Part shown: piece by piece, positions 24,612 through 40,602 of the stretch
Layout: each line of letters opens with the position of its first letter
Numbering within the stretch: the stretch's first letter is position 1
Assembly (NCBI GenBank): GCA_034766995.1
Contig: CM068315.1
Span: forward strand, 53,764,056 to 53,828,055
Source: Acanthacorydalis orientalis
Lineage: Eukaryota; Arthropoda; Insecta; Megaloptera; Corydalidae
Length of the DNA: 64,000 bases
Direction of reading: 5' to 3'
Position numbers and translations under genes: made by a program
The notes under the pieces: generated by a model
Seen by the model: only the letters and a program-made list of their open reading frames with translations
What the model was told of the DNA's origin: nothing
Databases searched by the model: none

Positions 24612-25049
24612 TACCCAAACATATCCAAATTTAAATACCTGCAAGACTGCGAACAAAAAGTACTGATAGAATTATATTTAATATTTGATATATGTTCTTC
24701 TTTTTCTATTGCATGATCGAGTAATGGCAGAAGAACAACAAGAAATATTAAAACTAGAATTATTGATATTGGAATACATGATGGTTTACACCAGGTTTGC
24801 TTGTTCCACCTGAAGAAAGTTTTTTGATCCCAATTATTAATATTTATTCAATTTAATAGCTAGTTATAGGAATAACAAATCAAATTTAGATATTTATATG
24901 ATATATATTCTCACTTAGATATTGGGCTATCATCTATGTCTCCATGTAAAGTGTATCCTTGATTCCAAAGATCTATTTCTTCTGACACAGGTATTGAATT
25001 TTCCAATACAGTCTGTAATAAATATTTATATTGAATAAAACACACACAA

Positions 25050-25113
<64 letters not shown>

Positions 25114-26128
25114 AAACATTATCAATATCTTAAATATTTTCAATTAAACAATATTTTGCCTATTAAACTATATTTCATGAATTGTAATATTTTGAAAATG
25201 GCCTTATACAATATAGGATTATCAGACTCAAAAAGATAATATCCTTGTGATACAATCATTTTTAAATTTATAATAGTATCATGCTAGTCTGAGGTATTAA
25301 TTTCATGAGTGTTGTTATTAGAGAAATTTTAATTTAAGAAAGTTTTAAACATGTGCAGTTTTGTACTACAGGGATACAAAATTAGATTATTCCATTTGAA
25401 AAACAGTTTAACTTAAAAAATGATTTACTTCATTTTACTTGCATTGAAAATAAGTGGAAATCTAAAAAAAATATATAGGTACAATGAAAAAAATCAACCA
25501 TAAATACTATTTATATTTATTTTATTTTTCTTGAATATGTATATAATGATATGTTGAGAATAAAATGTATTTTTGTTAAGATTTACAAAAATATTTAATG
25601 ATTTCAACAACTTTTTGGAGTGGTATTAAACTACAAGGTGCAGTATTCAAACTAGAAACAAACATCATACTGAAATTATGTTAATGTACTAGATAACTCA
25701 AATTATTGAATGAGCAAACTACTGTAACATCACTGTATTTGTTTTATACTGTTTTAAAACAATGAAATTATTAAAATTTATATATGTTTAATTACTATAC
25801 AGGAAATTTATGTTTGATTAAAAATTGGCAGAAAATAAATTTTTAAATTTATGTTGGAACTTGTATGTATAAAATGTATTAAACTTAAAAAGTGATGATC
25901 TCTATCAAAAATTTTAACTAGGTGTATCTGAATTAAAAAAAGTAATAATGGTTATTTTTCATTCTGTACAGAAGTTGCATACTACCATTTTTATTTATGC
26001 ATACTATATCCTATAGTAATTCATATGCTTATATTGTAAATACACCATATTATACTACAAGTAATGCAGTATTAAACAAAGAACAAAATAGTTTTTTAGT
26101 TCTTAAAATTATAATATCTATTATATAC

Positions 26129-26188
<60 letters not shown>

Positions 26189-28038
26189 TATCATATATAT
26201 CATATCATATAATTTTAGTTTATTTATATTATATACAAAAGAAATTATTCATTTTATAAAACAAATAAAGATATATACGTTTTTAAATGGTTGTTTGTTT
26301 ACTGTTATTATTTTCATAATTTAATCATTAACAAAACTATGCAATTTTGACACGTAAAGATAAAATCAGTAATTATCTACAGATAAAATATTGTAAAAAT
26401 AAATACACTAGATTGATTGTTTTCCTACTAAAAAATATTTGTAATAATTGTTCAAAATAGTGAAGTATTAAAAAAGTGTTTTTTTTTTCTATTTTTCATT
26501 AAATTATTTAATTAATAAAAATAAATGTTGTGAATAACAAAAAATGTATGCATAATTTAATAAAGAAAACTTTGTTGTATTCTATATATGCCGCTCATTT
26601 TTTTCAAATTTTCGTTAAAAAAAGTATAATATCTATAAATACTTTCAGTTTATAACAGTAGGCGAATTTAAATTGTAATTAATATGACCATTATTCTTTT
26701 TATAAGTGATGTTTCAAAATAATCATACTTAAAAGAAAGTAAGAAATAAGTTTAATATAAATTCAACTGACAATTTGTTAAACTATTATGATATAATCTT
26801 ATATAATAAACAATTGAATGTATACCTAAGCATATATTTTTTTTATTTTCTTAAGTAAAATTTTCTTTTATTAAGAATAAAATTAGAGTTTACAAAATGG
26901 CTAATTATTGTCAAAACTTATGCTAAATTTGTCCGATTAACGTTGTCTCTTTGTAATGATACTCCCTTATATAAAAACTCCCTTCTTCAAAAGAGCGTTT
27001 ATTCATTGTCATTTGATTCCGTTTATTTTGGCCTGGTCTCATTTTATTTAATTTTTAGAAAAAATTTACGCCGAAAATTTTGAGCATAAAAAATCAATAG
27101 TTTGTATATAAATAGCTTAGACTGTTTCACTGAAGCGGATCTTTTAAAAATATAAATGTTTTTGAAAAAAATAATTGTTTTGCTTCAAAAATAAATCATA
27201 TAGAATAATATTATCGAGTGTACTGTATTTATTTCTTTAAAAAATCATCTCAACATTGATGACAACAAATTATCTAATAAAATTCATGAACTCATTCATG
27301 GATTTTATAAAGTATAAAAATTAATAGAATCAAAAACTGAAAATAATAAAAGATGAATAACAGTTTTCAAATCGTCCAATAATATTTTTACTATCGAACT
27401 CATTGCTATTGTTTTTCGTGTCATTGTCCAATTCCTGTTGCAACCTTGAAGAATGTAGTACGAAATATACTTTTTAAGGAATCGTGAGTAAGAATAATTC
27501 AGTACATAATTTTTATAACACAAAAATGACAAACTTCAAGTACAAAAATAAATAGTAAAAATAGCTTAAAAAATATATATTTTTTAAAAAAAGTATGTTG
27601 TAGTATACAAAGAGGATACAAGTTAAATTTTATTTATACATCATGTAAATAGCAGAAACAAGTAAAATGAGCATCAATAGGGCAACCAAAATGGTTCTAA
27701 ATAACAATGCTCTATGCGACTATACATACAGAAATGCAACTATACGACACTACTTTATTAGTTTTATAATATATAAACATTAACTTAATTAATAATTTAC
27801 GATATGTTTTCAAAAAATGTAACATGTATTAATTGTGTATAGTAATCTTCAAACAACCTTTAAAACAGTAAACACATATTATTTTTATAAACATTCAAAA
27901 TAAACGTGTAGACGCGGTAATTATTTATAATCATTATCATGAAAAGATAATCCAAGTTGTACACATGTTTATTTATTTATGTATACATCTTTTTATCCTG
28001 CAAGATATCAAAGTCATTGCTGTCCCGAAGGGTTTTTC

Positions 28039-28106
<68 letters not shown>

Positions 28107-28732
28107 GTGTGTGTGTATTATTGAAATTATTTTCAAAATCTTACCTTTGGAAAAATTAATATTTTTTAATAGCAGTATATTTTTTTTAAAAAAAAACAAA
28201 GATGAAGAATTAAATAAAACATTAAAAATATTGTTATTACAACATTTAAATAAATTACGTTATATATATTTTATAAAAATAAAATTCATTGACTTACTGA
28301 TAATCTATGACGATATTTTCCTAATATGTTACTATTTGCATTGTTAATTTTTGTATCATTGGTTGGTGGTATAAGAACAACAAGTTGTTCAGCATCTAAA
28401 CTTTTTAAGTTATTTCTTGTTTTTAAAACTGTTGAATTTCCATTAGAAATTAAGCAATCTTTGGAAATATTCGAACAGGTTGCAGAGTTTGATGTCGAAT
28501 TACTACGAGATGTTTCTCCTTTCGGATTGTCATTTTGCAGTACGCTAGTACACTGTATATTTGTAGTGTTATTTCCATAACTAATATTATTTGTATTATT
28601 TACTTGTACTAAAAGACTACATGTTTGTGTAGCTATTTGAAATAAACCATCTTGTAAATTGTGTTGATTATGAAGGTTATGATTGTTGTTACTCCAGCTA
28701 CCTCTTGTAAACGTACCCCAAAAACGCGGCAT
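21952..28732 (-). CDS. PLD3: PLD3-type phospholipase D family protein (endolysosomal, type II membrane)
   Basis: Nine exons on the minus strand: 28732-28298, 25012-24915, 24809-24639, 24520-24340, 24202-23945, 23777-23709, 23648-23517, 23211-22906, 22221-21952. They join in frame to 639 aa. Exon 1 encodes a 145-residue Asn/Ser-rich, low-complexity cytosolic extension. A single membrane segment (CIPISIIILVLIFLVVLLPL, about 190-210) follows, then the lumenal domain with two HKD motifs: HTKLWIIDRKHFYVGSANMD (His about 356) and NHNKYMVTDNTAYIGTSNW (His about 571). Both have intact H, K and D. The context around them (FYWTLR, SADQQKIPFARVNHNKYMVTD) is PLD3/PLD4-like. Vertebrate PLD3/4 are lysosomal 5' exonucleases rather than classic phospholipases. 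Intron 1 is 3.3 kb; TA arrays lie close to splice sites in introns 1, 3, 5 and 7. Confidence 0.92.
23236..23332. repeat. (TA)n microsatellite
   Basis: 24 nt from the acceptor of PLD3 intron 7. Confidence 0.95.
23870..23919. repeat. (TA)n microsatellite
   Basis: 25 nt from the donor of PLD3 intron 5. Confidence 0.95.
24532..24611. repeat. (TA)n microsatellite
   Basis: Fills most of the 118-nt PLD3 intron 3. Confidence 0.95.
25051..25109. repeat. (TA)n microsatellite
   Basis: 38 nt from the acceptor of PLD3 intron 1. Confidence 0.95.
26122..26210. repeat. (TA)n and (TATCA)n
   Basis: Within PLD3 intron 1. Confidence 0.95.
28041..28117. repeat. (TA)n then (GT)n
   Basis: About 180 nt inside the donor of PLD3 intron 1. 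Confidence 0.95.
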
Positions 28733-30052
28733 TGTTAATTTAATTTATTAAGTAATTAACGAAAGTTAATTTATTTTAATATAATTAGTATGTTAGTTCA
28801 TGAAAAAAATATTAATCGAATAATTTATGTATTATTATATATTGATTTTTTTTAATATTTAATATAACTCATATTTTTTTATAATTATATATACTTGAAT
28901 TTTATATAAAGTTAAAAGAATAAAAAATCAGAAATTAGTTTTTAAAAAGAATGTTATATTTATAAAAAAATATTTAATAATATATCGACTTGATTTGATT
29001 TTTCATCAAATTACTTTGTCAGTAATAGTATTTTTGTGTTCCAATTTGAAAAAATATCCTTTCAAATTCTTTAAACATTGGTTGGTGAAGATGTTTTATT
29101 TTTTAATAGAAATATTTTTAAATTATTTGCACTCACTAAGTTACTCATAATGATTTTTTTTACATTAGTTTGACACAATATTGGTTGACAAATGTTTATA
29201 TAGAAGCTTGACACAGATTTTTTTAAAAAAAGTAATAATATTGTATTATTATAATATATAAATTATAAATATCTATTAAATATATTATTCGTTTCAATAT
29301 AATATTATTTTAGTTTACATTTTCAATAATAAAGTGAATAATTTGATTAAATTTCGTATCAAAATTTGACAATGATCATTATTTTAATTTAAATTTCAAA
29401 TTTTCATTGATATCGTTATTTTCAAATCTTATTACCATTTTAATTAAATCTAAGCTGTATCAGTGTTTAATAAATATTTCTCTGTCATAGTCTAATTTAT
29501 AATATATGGATAATATATTTATGCAGCGATTTTTTTAATACAATTTCATAAAAAATCCTATCTGAACTTAAATTAGAAACACAGTTTATTTACCTGCCAT
29601 TAACTTTGAACACATTATTTATTAAAATTTAGAATTAATTCAATGTTTAAAGCTATTATTAATTAATGTTCTTTATTTTAACACTAAAAAAACTCATATA
29701 AAAATAACTTCAAATTATTAGAAAATGATATATTTTTTATTTACATCTTTTAAAAATGTTTCGTTTCATGAAATGGTGTGTATAGAACTTATACTTTATT
29801 ATGATGTTTATTTAATAAATTATTAACTATTCCAATGTTCCATGAAAAATATAATTAATCTATATTGTACATTTAGCACTCATATATAAGTATGAATGTG
29901 ATTATGAATATGTTCCATAGTTTCAAAATAGGAAATATTTTTAATTTACATACTAAAGCACACATATATCGATCTGCATGACATTGAAACCAATTTCTAC
30001 AAAATACATCAACATACAATCCTATAAAACTATCGATATACGTATGTGTTTC

Positions 30053-30054
<2 letters not shown>

Positions 30055-30128
<74 letters not shown>
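30055..30128. repeat. (TA)n microsatellite
   Basis: Intergenic, PLD3 to Dok. Confidence 0.95.
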
Positions 30129-30131
<3 letters not shown>

Positions 30132-30519
30132 TGATTAAATATTTTATAAAATAGCTGTAAATTTTTATGAATTATAATTATAATAGATATTGTTTTGTAT
30201 CTATCAGAAAGATTCCATTAAACAGAAATATTTATATTATTGATTCTTTTCAATTACAATACGTTCATACTTTTATCTAGTATACTTCTAGAAAAAAACG
30301 CAATTTTAATGTTTATAAGTAAGAATATAGATGTCTGCTTTGTTAATATATATTTTTATAGGTAAAAATGTTATGTTCTTAAACCTTTTTAAACAGGCAA
30401 AAATATAATTTTAATTTTTATTCAAAAATATTATGCTTATTAGAATTACTGTTTTCATATTTTAATCCGATTTCTATTAAAATATTTTATTTCATTATTA
30501 CAATTAATTTATTATTAAT

Positions 30520-30562
<43 letters not shown>

Positions 30563-31215
30563 GTACGAACAGTTTATAAATAATAAATATTACTTTAATA
30601 ATATATATTATAATACACTTCACAACATATTATATGACATCATTCACATTTTTAACAGATATTATGAATTATCAAAAGCACATATATGAAAAAAATATTT
30701 CACAGGAAACTCTAGTTTTATAAATATTTGTTCATATGCTATAAATAATTTTAATTATTTGCTACTTTTTTACATCTATAACTATAGGTAAGGTAAATTG
30801 CCTTTATTATGTTATGATGTAAAAATTTTGTAGTTAAGCAACCAAATATTCATGCGCATTATAGTCTTAAATATAATAAAGAGGTAGGTTTTTGTTTAAA
30901 CTTTAGTATTATTATAGTATTAGTATAGTATTATTAGTTATAGTATTAGTATATTAGTATTATATTTAAGTATTTTTTCTAACATAATAATTTATTTATT
31001 GATTGTATAATTTTATTTTTTTAGAAATAAAATAAATAATTTTCATATGAATAATAATAAGAATTTATAATTTTTGAATGACAAACTTCATTTGTCAAAA
31101 TAAAATAAAACTAACATTATATTTTCAAAATATTGAAACACATAGAAATAAAGATTCAATCTGAAAAACAAACATTATCAAAACCAAATTGTAATAAATG
31201 AAATTTTATATTTCA

Positions 31216-31216
<1 letters not shown>

Positions 31217-31309
<93 letters not shown>

Positions 31310-31312
31310 ATA
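31217..31312. repeat. (TA)n/(TATG)n
   Basis: Intergenic; followed by a TG-rich run to about 31355. Confidence 0.95.
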
Positions 31313-31875
31313 TTTGCGTGTGTGTGGGTGTACACATGTGTGAGTATGTGTGTGGTGTATTCAGATGTCGCATACAGGTTCTAAATAAATCTCTACATAA
31401 ACTCAAGGGTATCATTTTTTTAAATATATGTAAAACAATTGTATAACATTAATTTTAATTATAAACATTTGTTTCTAAAATATTCTATAAATAATTCTAT
31501 TTTTTTTTGTATTTATACATTTTTAATTTTCATTTCTTTCATTTATTTCTTGGTCTATTATTTTTTCTTCGATCTAATAATATTTTAATTACTTGAATCA
31601 ATTAAAATAATGATTTTGTTAACAATACATAATTTATGGTTTATACAGACAAAATAATTTATGGTTTAGTTTAATAAACTTTTCTGTAATAATTATTTTT
31701 TTATGAATATATTGTTAATAGTTGATTTATTTATTTATTTCTCAAATATTTTTTTTTCTTTATCAAAATTAAAAATGATACAAGCGTTTTGTTAAATTTT
31801 CGAATAAACAGTTGATCGTTTTGCTTAATTATTATTTTTAATTAACTTACGACTGAATGAATTTGATATTTGTTA

Positions 31876-31877
<2 letters not shown>

Positions 31878-31929
<52 letters not shown>
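31878..31929. repeat. (TA)n microsatellite
   Basis: Intergenic, PLD3 to Dok. Confidence 0.95.
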
Positions 31930-31941
<12 letters not shown>

Positions 31942-33010
31942 TACTTTAGATTGTATTTAAGTTTTTGTTCATTTATTAAATAAATTATTTATAATTTTCA
32001 TTACAATACCGATGAATATTATAATTGATTCTACTGTTGTTTCTATATTTTTTTTTCTTATATTAAAAAAAAAATATTTATGTAATGTACAAATAATTTC
32101 TTTCTATCGTTAACCAAGTAATATTATTTTTTACCAATTATTACCAATTTTTAATAATCAGTTAATAATTATTTTTGTATCGTTTACATTGAATACATGA
32201 TTTTAATTTATTTAAACTTTAAATAATAATTAAAGTTATAAATGCTAGAAGTTTATTTCCCGTACGAACAAGTCGAATTTATTACAGAATTTTAAAACGC
32301 CGTTGATAAGAAAAAATAAAATCAGACTTGTTTGTTTTGCTAGACATCTTGTCACATTAACATGTGTTTAGAATACCTTTTTTTTATAATTTAGTCTTAC
32401 ACTAATTTTACCGTAAAATCAATTAAATTAATTAGGCAGGTAAAAAATGACAAATATTTATAAAACTCATGTGATATTGTACAATGATAATAAACAATTC
32501 ACGAGGTGATTTTGAATAAAGTTTTAAGTGGTTTTGCGGCAAACGCACCTTTTCAGTATCGATCACATTCTTTATGCAAGTGTAAATTGTGAGAGGTAAA
32601 AGTAAATTTAATTTAAGAAAGATTTGTTCGATAAGCCAAACAATTTCTTGTTGAATTTTATTGCTGTATGAATGATAACACAATAGATGAAGTAAGACAC
32701 TCACTAAATCATACTAATTTAAATTTATGTAAATGTTAATTAATATTTTATATGAAATTTCATTGATACCTTGGAAACGATGAAGTTTTTGATAATGCCT
32801 TGGTACCAAAGTTGTTTAACTCTTTGAATATTATCGATTAGTGTCTAAAAATACCAATTCCATTTAAAAAATTAAGTTTTTATCTGAGAAATGAAATTCA
32901 AGGTCGCTTAAATTTCTCCCATCGTATTCTAGTGTTGTAAATGAGTTACATTCGGTTTACCCTTGGCCGTTTTTGAGAAAAATTCTGAGAAAGTTGAATA
33001 AATTCAACAG

Positions 33011-33019
33011 TATGTATAC

Positions 33020-33103
<84 letters not shown>

Positions 33104-33145
33104 ATGTATATATATATACACACATATATATATATATGTATGTGT

Positions 33146-33187
<42 letters not shown>

Positions 33188-33194
33188 ATATATA

Positions 33195-33291
<97 letters not shown>

Positions 33292-33292
33292 G
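33011..33292. repeat. Compound (TA)n/(TATG)n/(CATA)n array
   Basis: About 280 bp, the longest simple repeat here, about 580 bp upstream of the Dok start codon. Confidence 0.95.
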
Positions 33293-33871
33293 AATTATGA
33301 ATATGTAACTGAGTACACATATGTGTAAATAATATTTATGCATTGGAAAATTTGCTTTTCAAAATTTTATTAATTAATATTGTACTTTGGATTTTCATTA
33401 ATATTATCATCATTGTTTAATATATTATTTTCTACATTACAGTAAGTTACAAATAATCTCATCAGGAATAACCAATAAAACTACATATCTCATGTTTAAA
33501 GCATGTTGTGATTCATTTCCGGAGGAGGGGCTGATAAGCTTGTTGCCGCAGATTATCGCAAAATTTAAAATAAATATTAGCTGTGGAAAAAAATGTTATA
33601 ACAAAACTAAAGCAATGCTTCAATGTGCTAAATTGTAGTCATAAACTTTCAAACGCATATATTAGTTTGACTTTGAATTCACCTTTTATTTGACATTACT
33701 TTAAATGATAGTTGGGGAAAAGAAAAGTTTATGTTTGTCAAAAACTTTATGTATACGATTTGTAGCGTTTTGAAATACGATGTTAGTCATGTAAAAATGT
33801 TTAAATTAAATTCTTATTTAACTAATGCTGTCCTAACTGCAGTGGCAAAAAAGTGAAAAATTAAATAGAAA

Positions 33872-36120
<2,249 letters not shown>

Positions 36121-37490
36121 TCTTAGAAATGATGATCGTTAAACTTAGTTTAAGGATGAATAAATGAAGTATAACTGACTTCAAATAAATAAAATCCATT
36201 AGAAGTTTATTTTACATAAATGAGTACAGGTACATACATTTTTTTATACACAGCATATATCTAATATTAGTTAACATTTAATCAAAATTAATTAAACATT
36301 CTTTACTTTTTAAAACAGAGTCTGAGAATTTGATTTTAAAACCTGGTAAAAAATATTTTATTACATTGAGTTTATTCAAACACCACTCACAAGTATACAT
36401 AATAAACAAAAATTTAATGATAGTAGTATTTATTCAATATTGTTTTTATTTGCTATTTATTTTATAATTCTTTTTTATTTCAAATTTATAAAAGTTCTTT
36501 AATATACTATATTCTTTCAATAATAGAAAATACTGTTAACAATCATATTTGTTCAAAAAATGTTACCTTTACATTTTTTTAATTTTAGGATTCAAATATA
36601 AAGATATTAATAAAAACAATAAACCGAAAATGTGCCATTAGGGATATTGATTTGTACTTTTATGTAGTACTAATTTTTTTGTTTTTGTGAATAACAAACT
36701 AATTTATGATACTAGTATATCATTTCTAGTTTCAGGATATTTTGTAACATTATAGTTTTCTATTGTTTACTAAAATATTTGAATGTTTTTGTATGTATAT
36801 GCATGTGTGTGTTTATATATATATATATATAAATAAAATCAAAATTATCCACAAAAAATTCAATGATGTCGACTTATTTGTTTATGACATACAGGTTTCT
36901 ATGGTACCCAAATATGTTTATCTCATATATAAAATAACACATTGCAATCTGTCAGTGATAATGATTATAGAAACATACTAACTATATATATATATATATA
37001 TTCGTGCAAAAAAAAAATATATATATAATGTGTTGCAATATATCTGTGCGGATGATTGTAAAGATATAAATTAGTTTTAAAAAATATGTTTATTGTTTGA
37101 TTTGGTTACATGACATGCTTATAATTGACGAGTGTGCAATGGGCGAAGCCTTTGTGCATATATGTATATATATATATATTTAGTATGTACATACATACAA
37201 TCACACACTCATTTAATAATCATAATTGTTACATCACAGTTTAATCATACATTTGTGTGATAATATAGTAAATGGTTTATATCTATTTTATTTTTTTAAT
37301 CTGAAAATATTAAGAATATATGTTATTTTAAAGATCTCAATATATTTTTTATAAAATTGTATAATTCCATTACAAATATTGAAACGTATAATAAAAAACT
37401 ATTACTTAATTATCTACAGAATATACTTTTAATTTGTACAAAAAGTATTACAATATTGTTTTATAACGTTTATAATAAAACATTGAAATA
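36121..37490. other. Convergent intergenic region Dok / DNLZ
   Basis: 1.37 kb between the Dok stop and the DNLZ stop. Very AT-rich, with short TA tracts near 36820, 36980 and 37160. No gene or repeat family recognised. Confidence 0.6.
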
Positions 37491-37949
37491 TTATGTGTTA
37501 TTTTTTTCTTTGTTTATTAATGACAAAATTATACTGTCCTTATTTTCTTCTGATAGAAATTCTGTGCAGGAAATATTTTTTTTTACCGTTTCACCTTTTT
37601 CTTTTAATATATCTTCAATATTTTTCTTTGTACCCATGTCGCTGAACCAGTTCAAATTATCTGCTATTAAATGATTACTTTTACAACCATCACATTTAAC
37701 AATAATAACACCTTTTTCATAAGCCAATTTTGATATAAATTTGTGGTTTCTTGTATTACACTTTTTACATGTAAATATTAGTTTAAACTGCCCTTGCAGT
37801 TTTACTAAAGGCGTCTTTGAATAGAAATTTAATGACTGACAGAGGTTATTTTTTAATTTTAGTAATTTGATTTTATTATATACAGAAAAAAATCTAGTCT
37901 GTATTGCAAAACGGCAGATGAATTGAATATTTCGAAATATCAGAAACAT
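37491..37949 (-). CDS. DNLZ: DNL-type zinc-finger protein (Hep1/Zim17, mitochondrial Hsp70 escort)
   Basis: Single-exon 152-aa protein. The N-terminus (FRNIQFICRFAIQTRFFSVYNKIKLL begins near residue 5) is basic and hydroxylated, lacking acids, typical of a mitochondrial presequence. The zinc ribbon has CKKC and CDGC pairs (FTCKKCNTRNHKFISK and VKCDGCKSNHLIADNLNWF), with the DNL signature in ADNLNWF and the conserved His/Asp. Family members keep matrix Hsp70 (mortalin/Ssc1) soluble. Length matches the family. Its start lies 202 bp from that of PTCD3, head to head, and that interval must serve both. Confidence 0.93.
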   Translation of the reverse strand: MFLIFRNIQFICRFAIQTRFFSVYNKIKLLKLKNNLCQSLNFYSKTPLVKLQGQFKLIFTCKKCNTRNHKFISKLAYEKGVIIVKCDGCKSNHLIADNLNWFSDMGTKKNIEDILKEKGETVKKNISCTEFLSEENKDSIILSLINKEKNNT

Positions 37950-38151
37950 GATACAGTTTTACTTGCTTCACAGTTTTATAGACATTTGAGAAATTTAATG
38001 GTTATGTTTATGTTTCAATGTATGGTTATGTTCATATATTAAATGATCGTTTTGATTAATATGTTCGTCTTATGTTTCAAAATTTACATTTTTTAATATT
38101 AACTATAAAGTAATAAAGTTGTTGGGTTATCCCCAGTGAAAAATTAACATA
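37950..38151. promoter_or_regulatory. Short bidirectional promoter region DNLZ / PTCD3
   Basis: Only 202 bp lie between two divergent start codons, both of genes for mitochondrial proteins. No TATA box is obvious in either direction. A tract with repeated GGTTATGTTTATG / GGTTATGTTCAT near 38000-38035 is a possible element. Confidence 0.55.
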
Positions 38152-40602
38152 ATGTTTACTAATATTTCTACATTTAGGTAAGTTGCATATTGATGAACAT
38201 GTTTTCTTTTTTTATTTTTTGATATATATTTTTTAGGCTTTCAGGTCAGTTATGTGACATTTTTAAAAGTTTAAAAAAATATTCAACATCAAGTAATAGT
38301 TTAGCTATAAAAGAAATCAAATTGCCAAAACGAATACCCAGAGGTCCAACAGATATATTAAAAACTTTAAGTTCAACCATTAAGCGTGATCTTACAGCAG
38401 CTCATTATAAATATCATGATGATCCATATCTTATTCCTATGTCAAATTTAGGTAAAAGAACATTTGCATTAGCACAGGAAGCAGGCCGAAAGTCAGCTTT
38501 TTGGATTCGACAACAACATTCGGAATTATTTCAACAAGAATTAGCCGAACCTCCAATAAAAGCTTATAATAATTACAAAGGTTTTAATGAAAATGTTGAA
38601 GTTTCTGAAGAAGTTTTGAAAATTTGTATTGACAAATTTCAGATATCTGATTCAATATCAGTTTATAATATTTTGAAGCAAAAAAATATTTCAATTAGTA
38701 AAGAAACTAAACAGTCTCTTTTGGAATTATTATGTTTTTATAATTCTGAAGAGTCTTTAGGAGATGAATGGATTGAGGAAAGATGGTTTCGGCAAGAAAA
38801 TAAAATGAAAGAACGCCAAAGAAAAACTTGGAAGTATGTTTTTTTAATTTATGTATTAAGTGTTTCTGTTATTCACAGCGATATTTTGTAGAGACAATGA
38901 AGTAGCTGAATCTTTGTTTCGTTCATTTGAATCACCTGATTCTGCAGCCTATAACACACTTGTTCAAGGAATGACAAAATATTTTCAAATTGACCGAGCA
39001 TGGCAATTATATGAAGAAATGCAACAGAAATGTATTCCATTAACAGTCGAATCTTATAATTCTTTTATACGTGTTTCTAATTTTTTACGTGAGTCAAATG
39101 ATATGAGGTGGGAATTAGTATGTAACTTATTAACAAATATGAATGAAGAAAAGTTAAAGCCAAATATCAGAACTTTAAATGCAGTTTTGGAGGCTTTGAA
39201 TTCTATGTCTGCTAGTAAATATACAAGGACATATGCATTAAAAACATTAGTAGAATTCAGACAATTAGGTATACAGCCATCATTGGGTTCTTGGTATTTT
39301 ATTCTGAAAATATTTTGTAGAGAACGTAAGTTATATTATTTAAGTATTAAAAAAAATTTATAAATGAAAAATGTATGTGTCAAATTAAAAAAAAATGTTG
39401 AATTCTTTCAGGTGGCCCAAAAAGTGGAATTTTATATGAAATTATGGAACAGATCAAGAATACAGAATTTGAAATTCAGGACATAAAAGATACATTTTTT
39501 TTCCTAACAGCAATGGAAATTTGTCAAAAGTATTTACAAGATATAAATTTAGCTAAAAGTGTTGATGAACTTCTACATTATGGGAATAACTATAATCTAG
39601 TTGGAGATTCATTTAAAGAATCTGTATATTAGTAAGTACAGAAATTTTTAGTATTTTTTTTACATTTTTTAATACAAGTAAAATAAAATAACTGATGAAA
39701 TTAATACTAGTAAACAATATAAATAATAGTTTTATTTTTATAAATATATTCAGGGAATTAATTATCTCTTCATTTTATACTTATTGTTTTTTTCAGTCGT
39801 TATTATTTCATTTTATTATGTTCTACTGATTCATTAGATAATTTAATGGTATATTATAATAAACTTGTTCCTAATATCTATATACCAGAACCAAGTGTAA
39901 TGAATGAAATTTTGAAAGCAATTGACGTTAATGTTGCTATTAATCTATTACCAAAAATATGGTCTGATATGATTATGTTCGATCATACTGACCGAGAAAA
40001 CTTATTGGAACTATTTTTAGACATTATTGTTAGAAATAAAACAGAAAAAGAATCTGAATTAAATAAAAAATTTGTTGAAATTGCTTGGGATATATGGACA
40101 AAAATTGAACAACAGAATGAAGATAGAACAAATAAATTGAGGTAAAAAATACAATTATAAAATATATAGTTATTAAACAGAAAATTTTCTTTTTAGTTTC
40201 ACAGGTACAATGCTAGGAAATATGATGATCATATTTCTCCGTGGGAATGATTTCATAAAGTCTTGCCAGGTGATGAATAAACTAGATAAAGATCAACACT
40301 TGGTTGTTGGTGTACCGAAAATTGAAGCTCTTGATTCATTTATTAAGTATTGTGTAACAGAAAATCAACCGTCTAAAGCTATAGTAATTTTTATTTTCAT
40401 TGTTGATTTTATTTTAAATTTATATAATCAATGAATGTTTCAGGCCGCAGTTCAGTATTGTGTTAATATGGGGTTCTCAGAAGCAACAAACTTAGCAAAC
40501 TTTATATCAGAGTCGTTTAGTTTAGATGAATCACATATATCAAAATTAGCAAATATTATTGGTAATCATTCATTTACAACTGAGCAATCTGCAAGAAAAT
40601 GA
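38152..40602 (+). CDS. PTCD3: PTCD3 / mS39, mitoribosomal small-subunit PPR protein
   Basis: Seven exons: 38152-38177, 38237-38833, 38892-39325, 39412-39631, 39797-40141, 40197-40383, 40444-40602; all phases fit, giving 655 aa (human about 690). The first exon is only 26 nt and reads MFTNISTF, joining in frame to RLSGQLCDIFKSLKKYST, a mitochondrial presequence; other acceptors in the area would bring a stop. The conserved N-terminal block KLPKRIPRGPTDILKTLSST and the PPR-like helices (DSAAYNTLVQGMTKYFQIDR, CIPLTVESYNSFIR, KLKPNIRTLNAVLEAL) mark PTCD3. It binds 12S rRNA at the mRNA entry side of the small subunit. Introns are short (about 55-165 bp) and free of long TA arrays, unlike its neighbours. 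AATAAA lies at 40640. Confidence 0.93.

Larger units (their letters stand above)
28733..33871. other. Gene-free region PLD3 to Dok
   Basis: The starts of PLD3 (minus) and Dok (plus) face away from each other across 5.1 kb. The interval is AT-rich with five TA arrays, one of about 280 bp. No ORF with protein-like composition, transposon domain or RNA gene was recognised. It should hold both promoters. Confidence 0.6.

Noticed and set aside
28326..28580. 84-aa plus-strand ORF
   Set aside because: Antisense shadow of PLD3 exon 1.
37357..37674. 105-aa plus-strand ORF
   Set aside because: Antisense shadow of DNLZ, whose minus-strand reading has a clear zinc ribbon.
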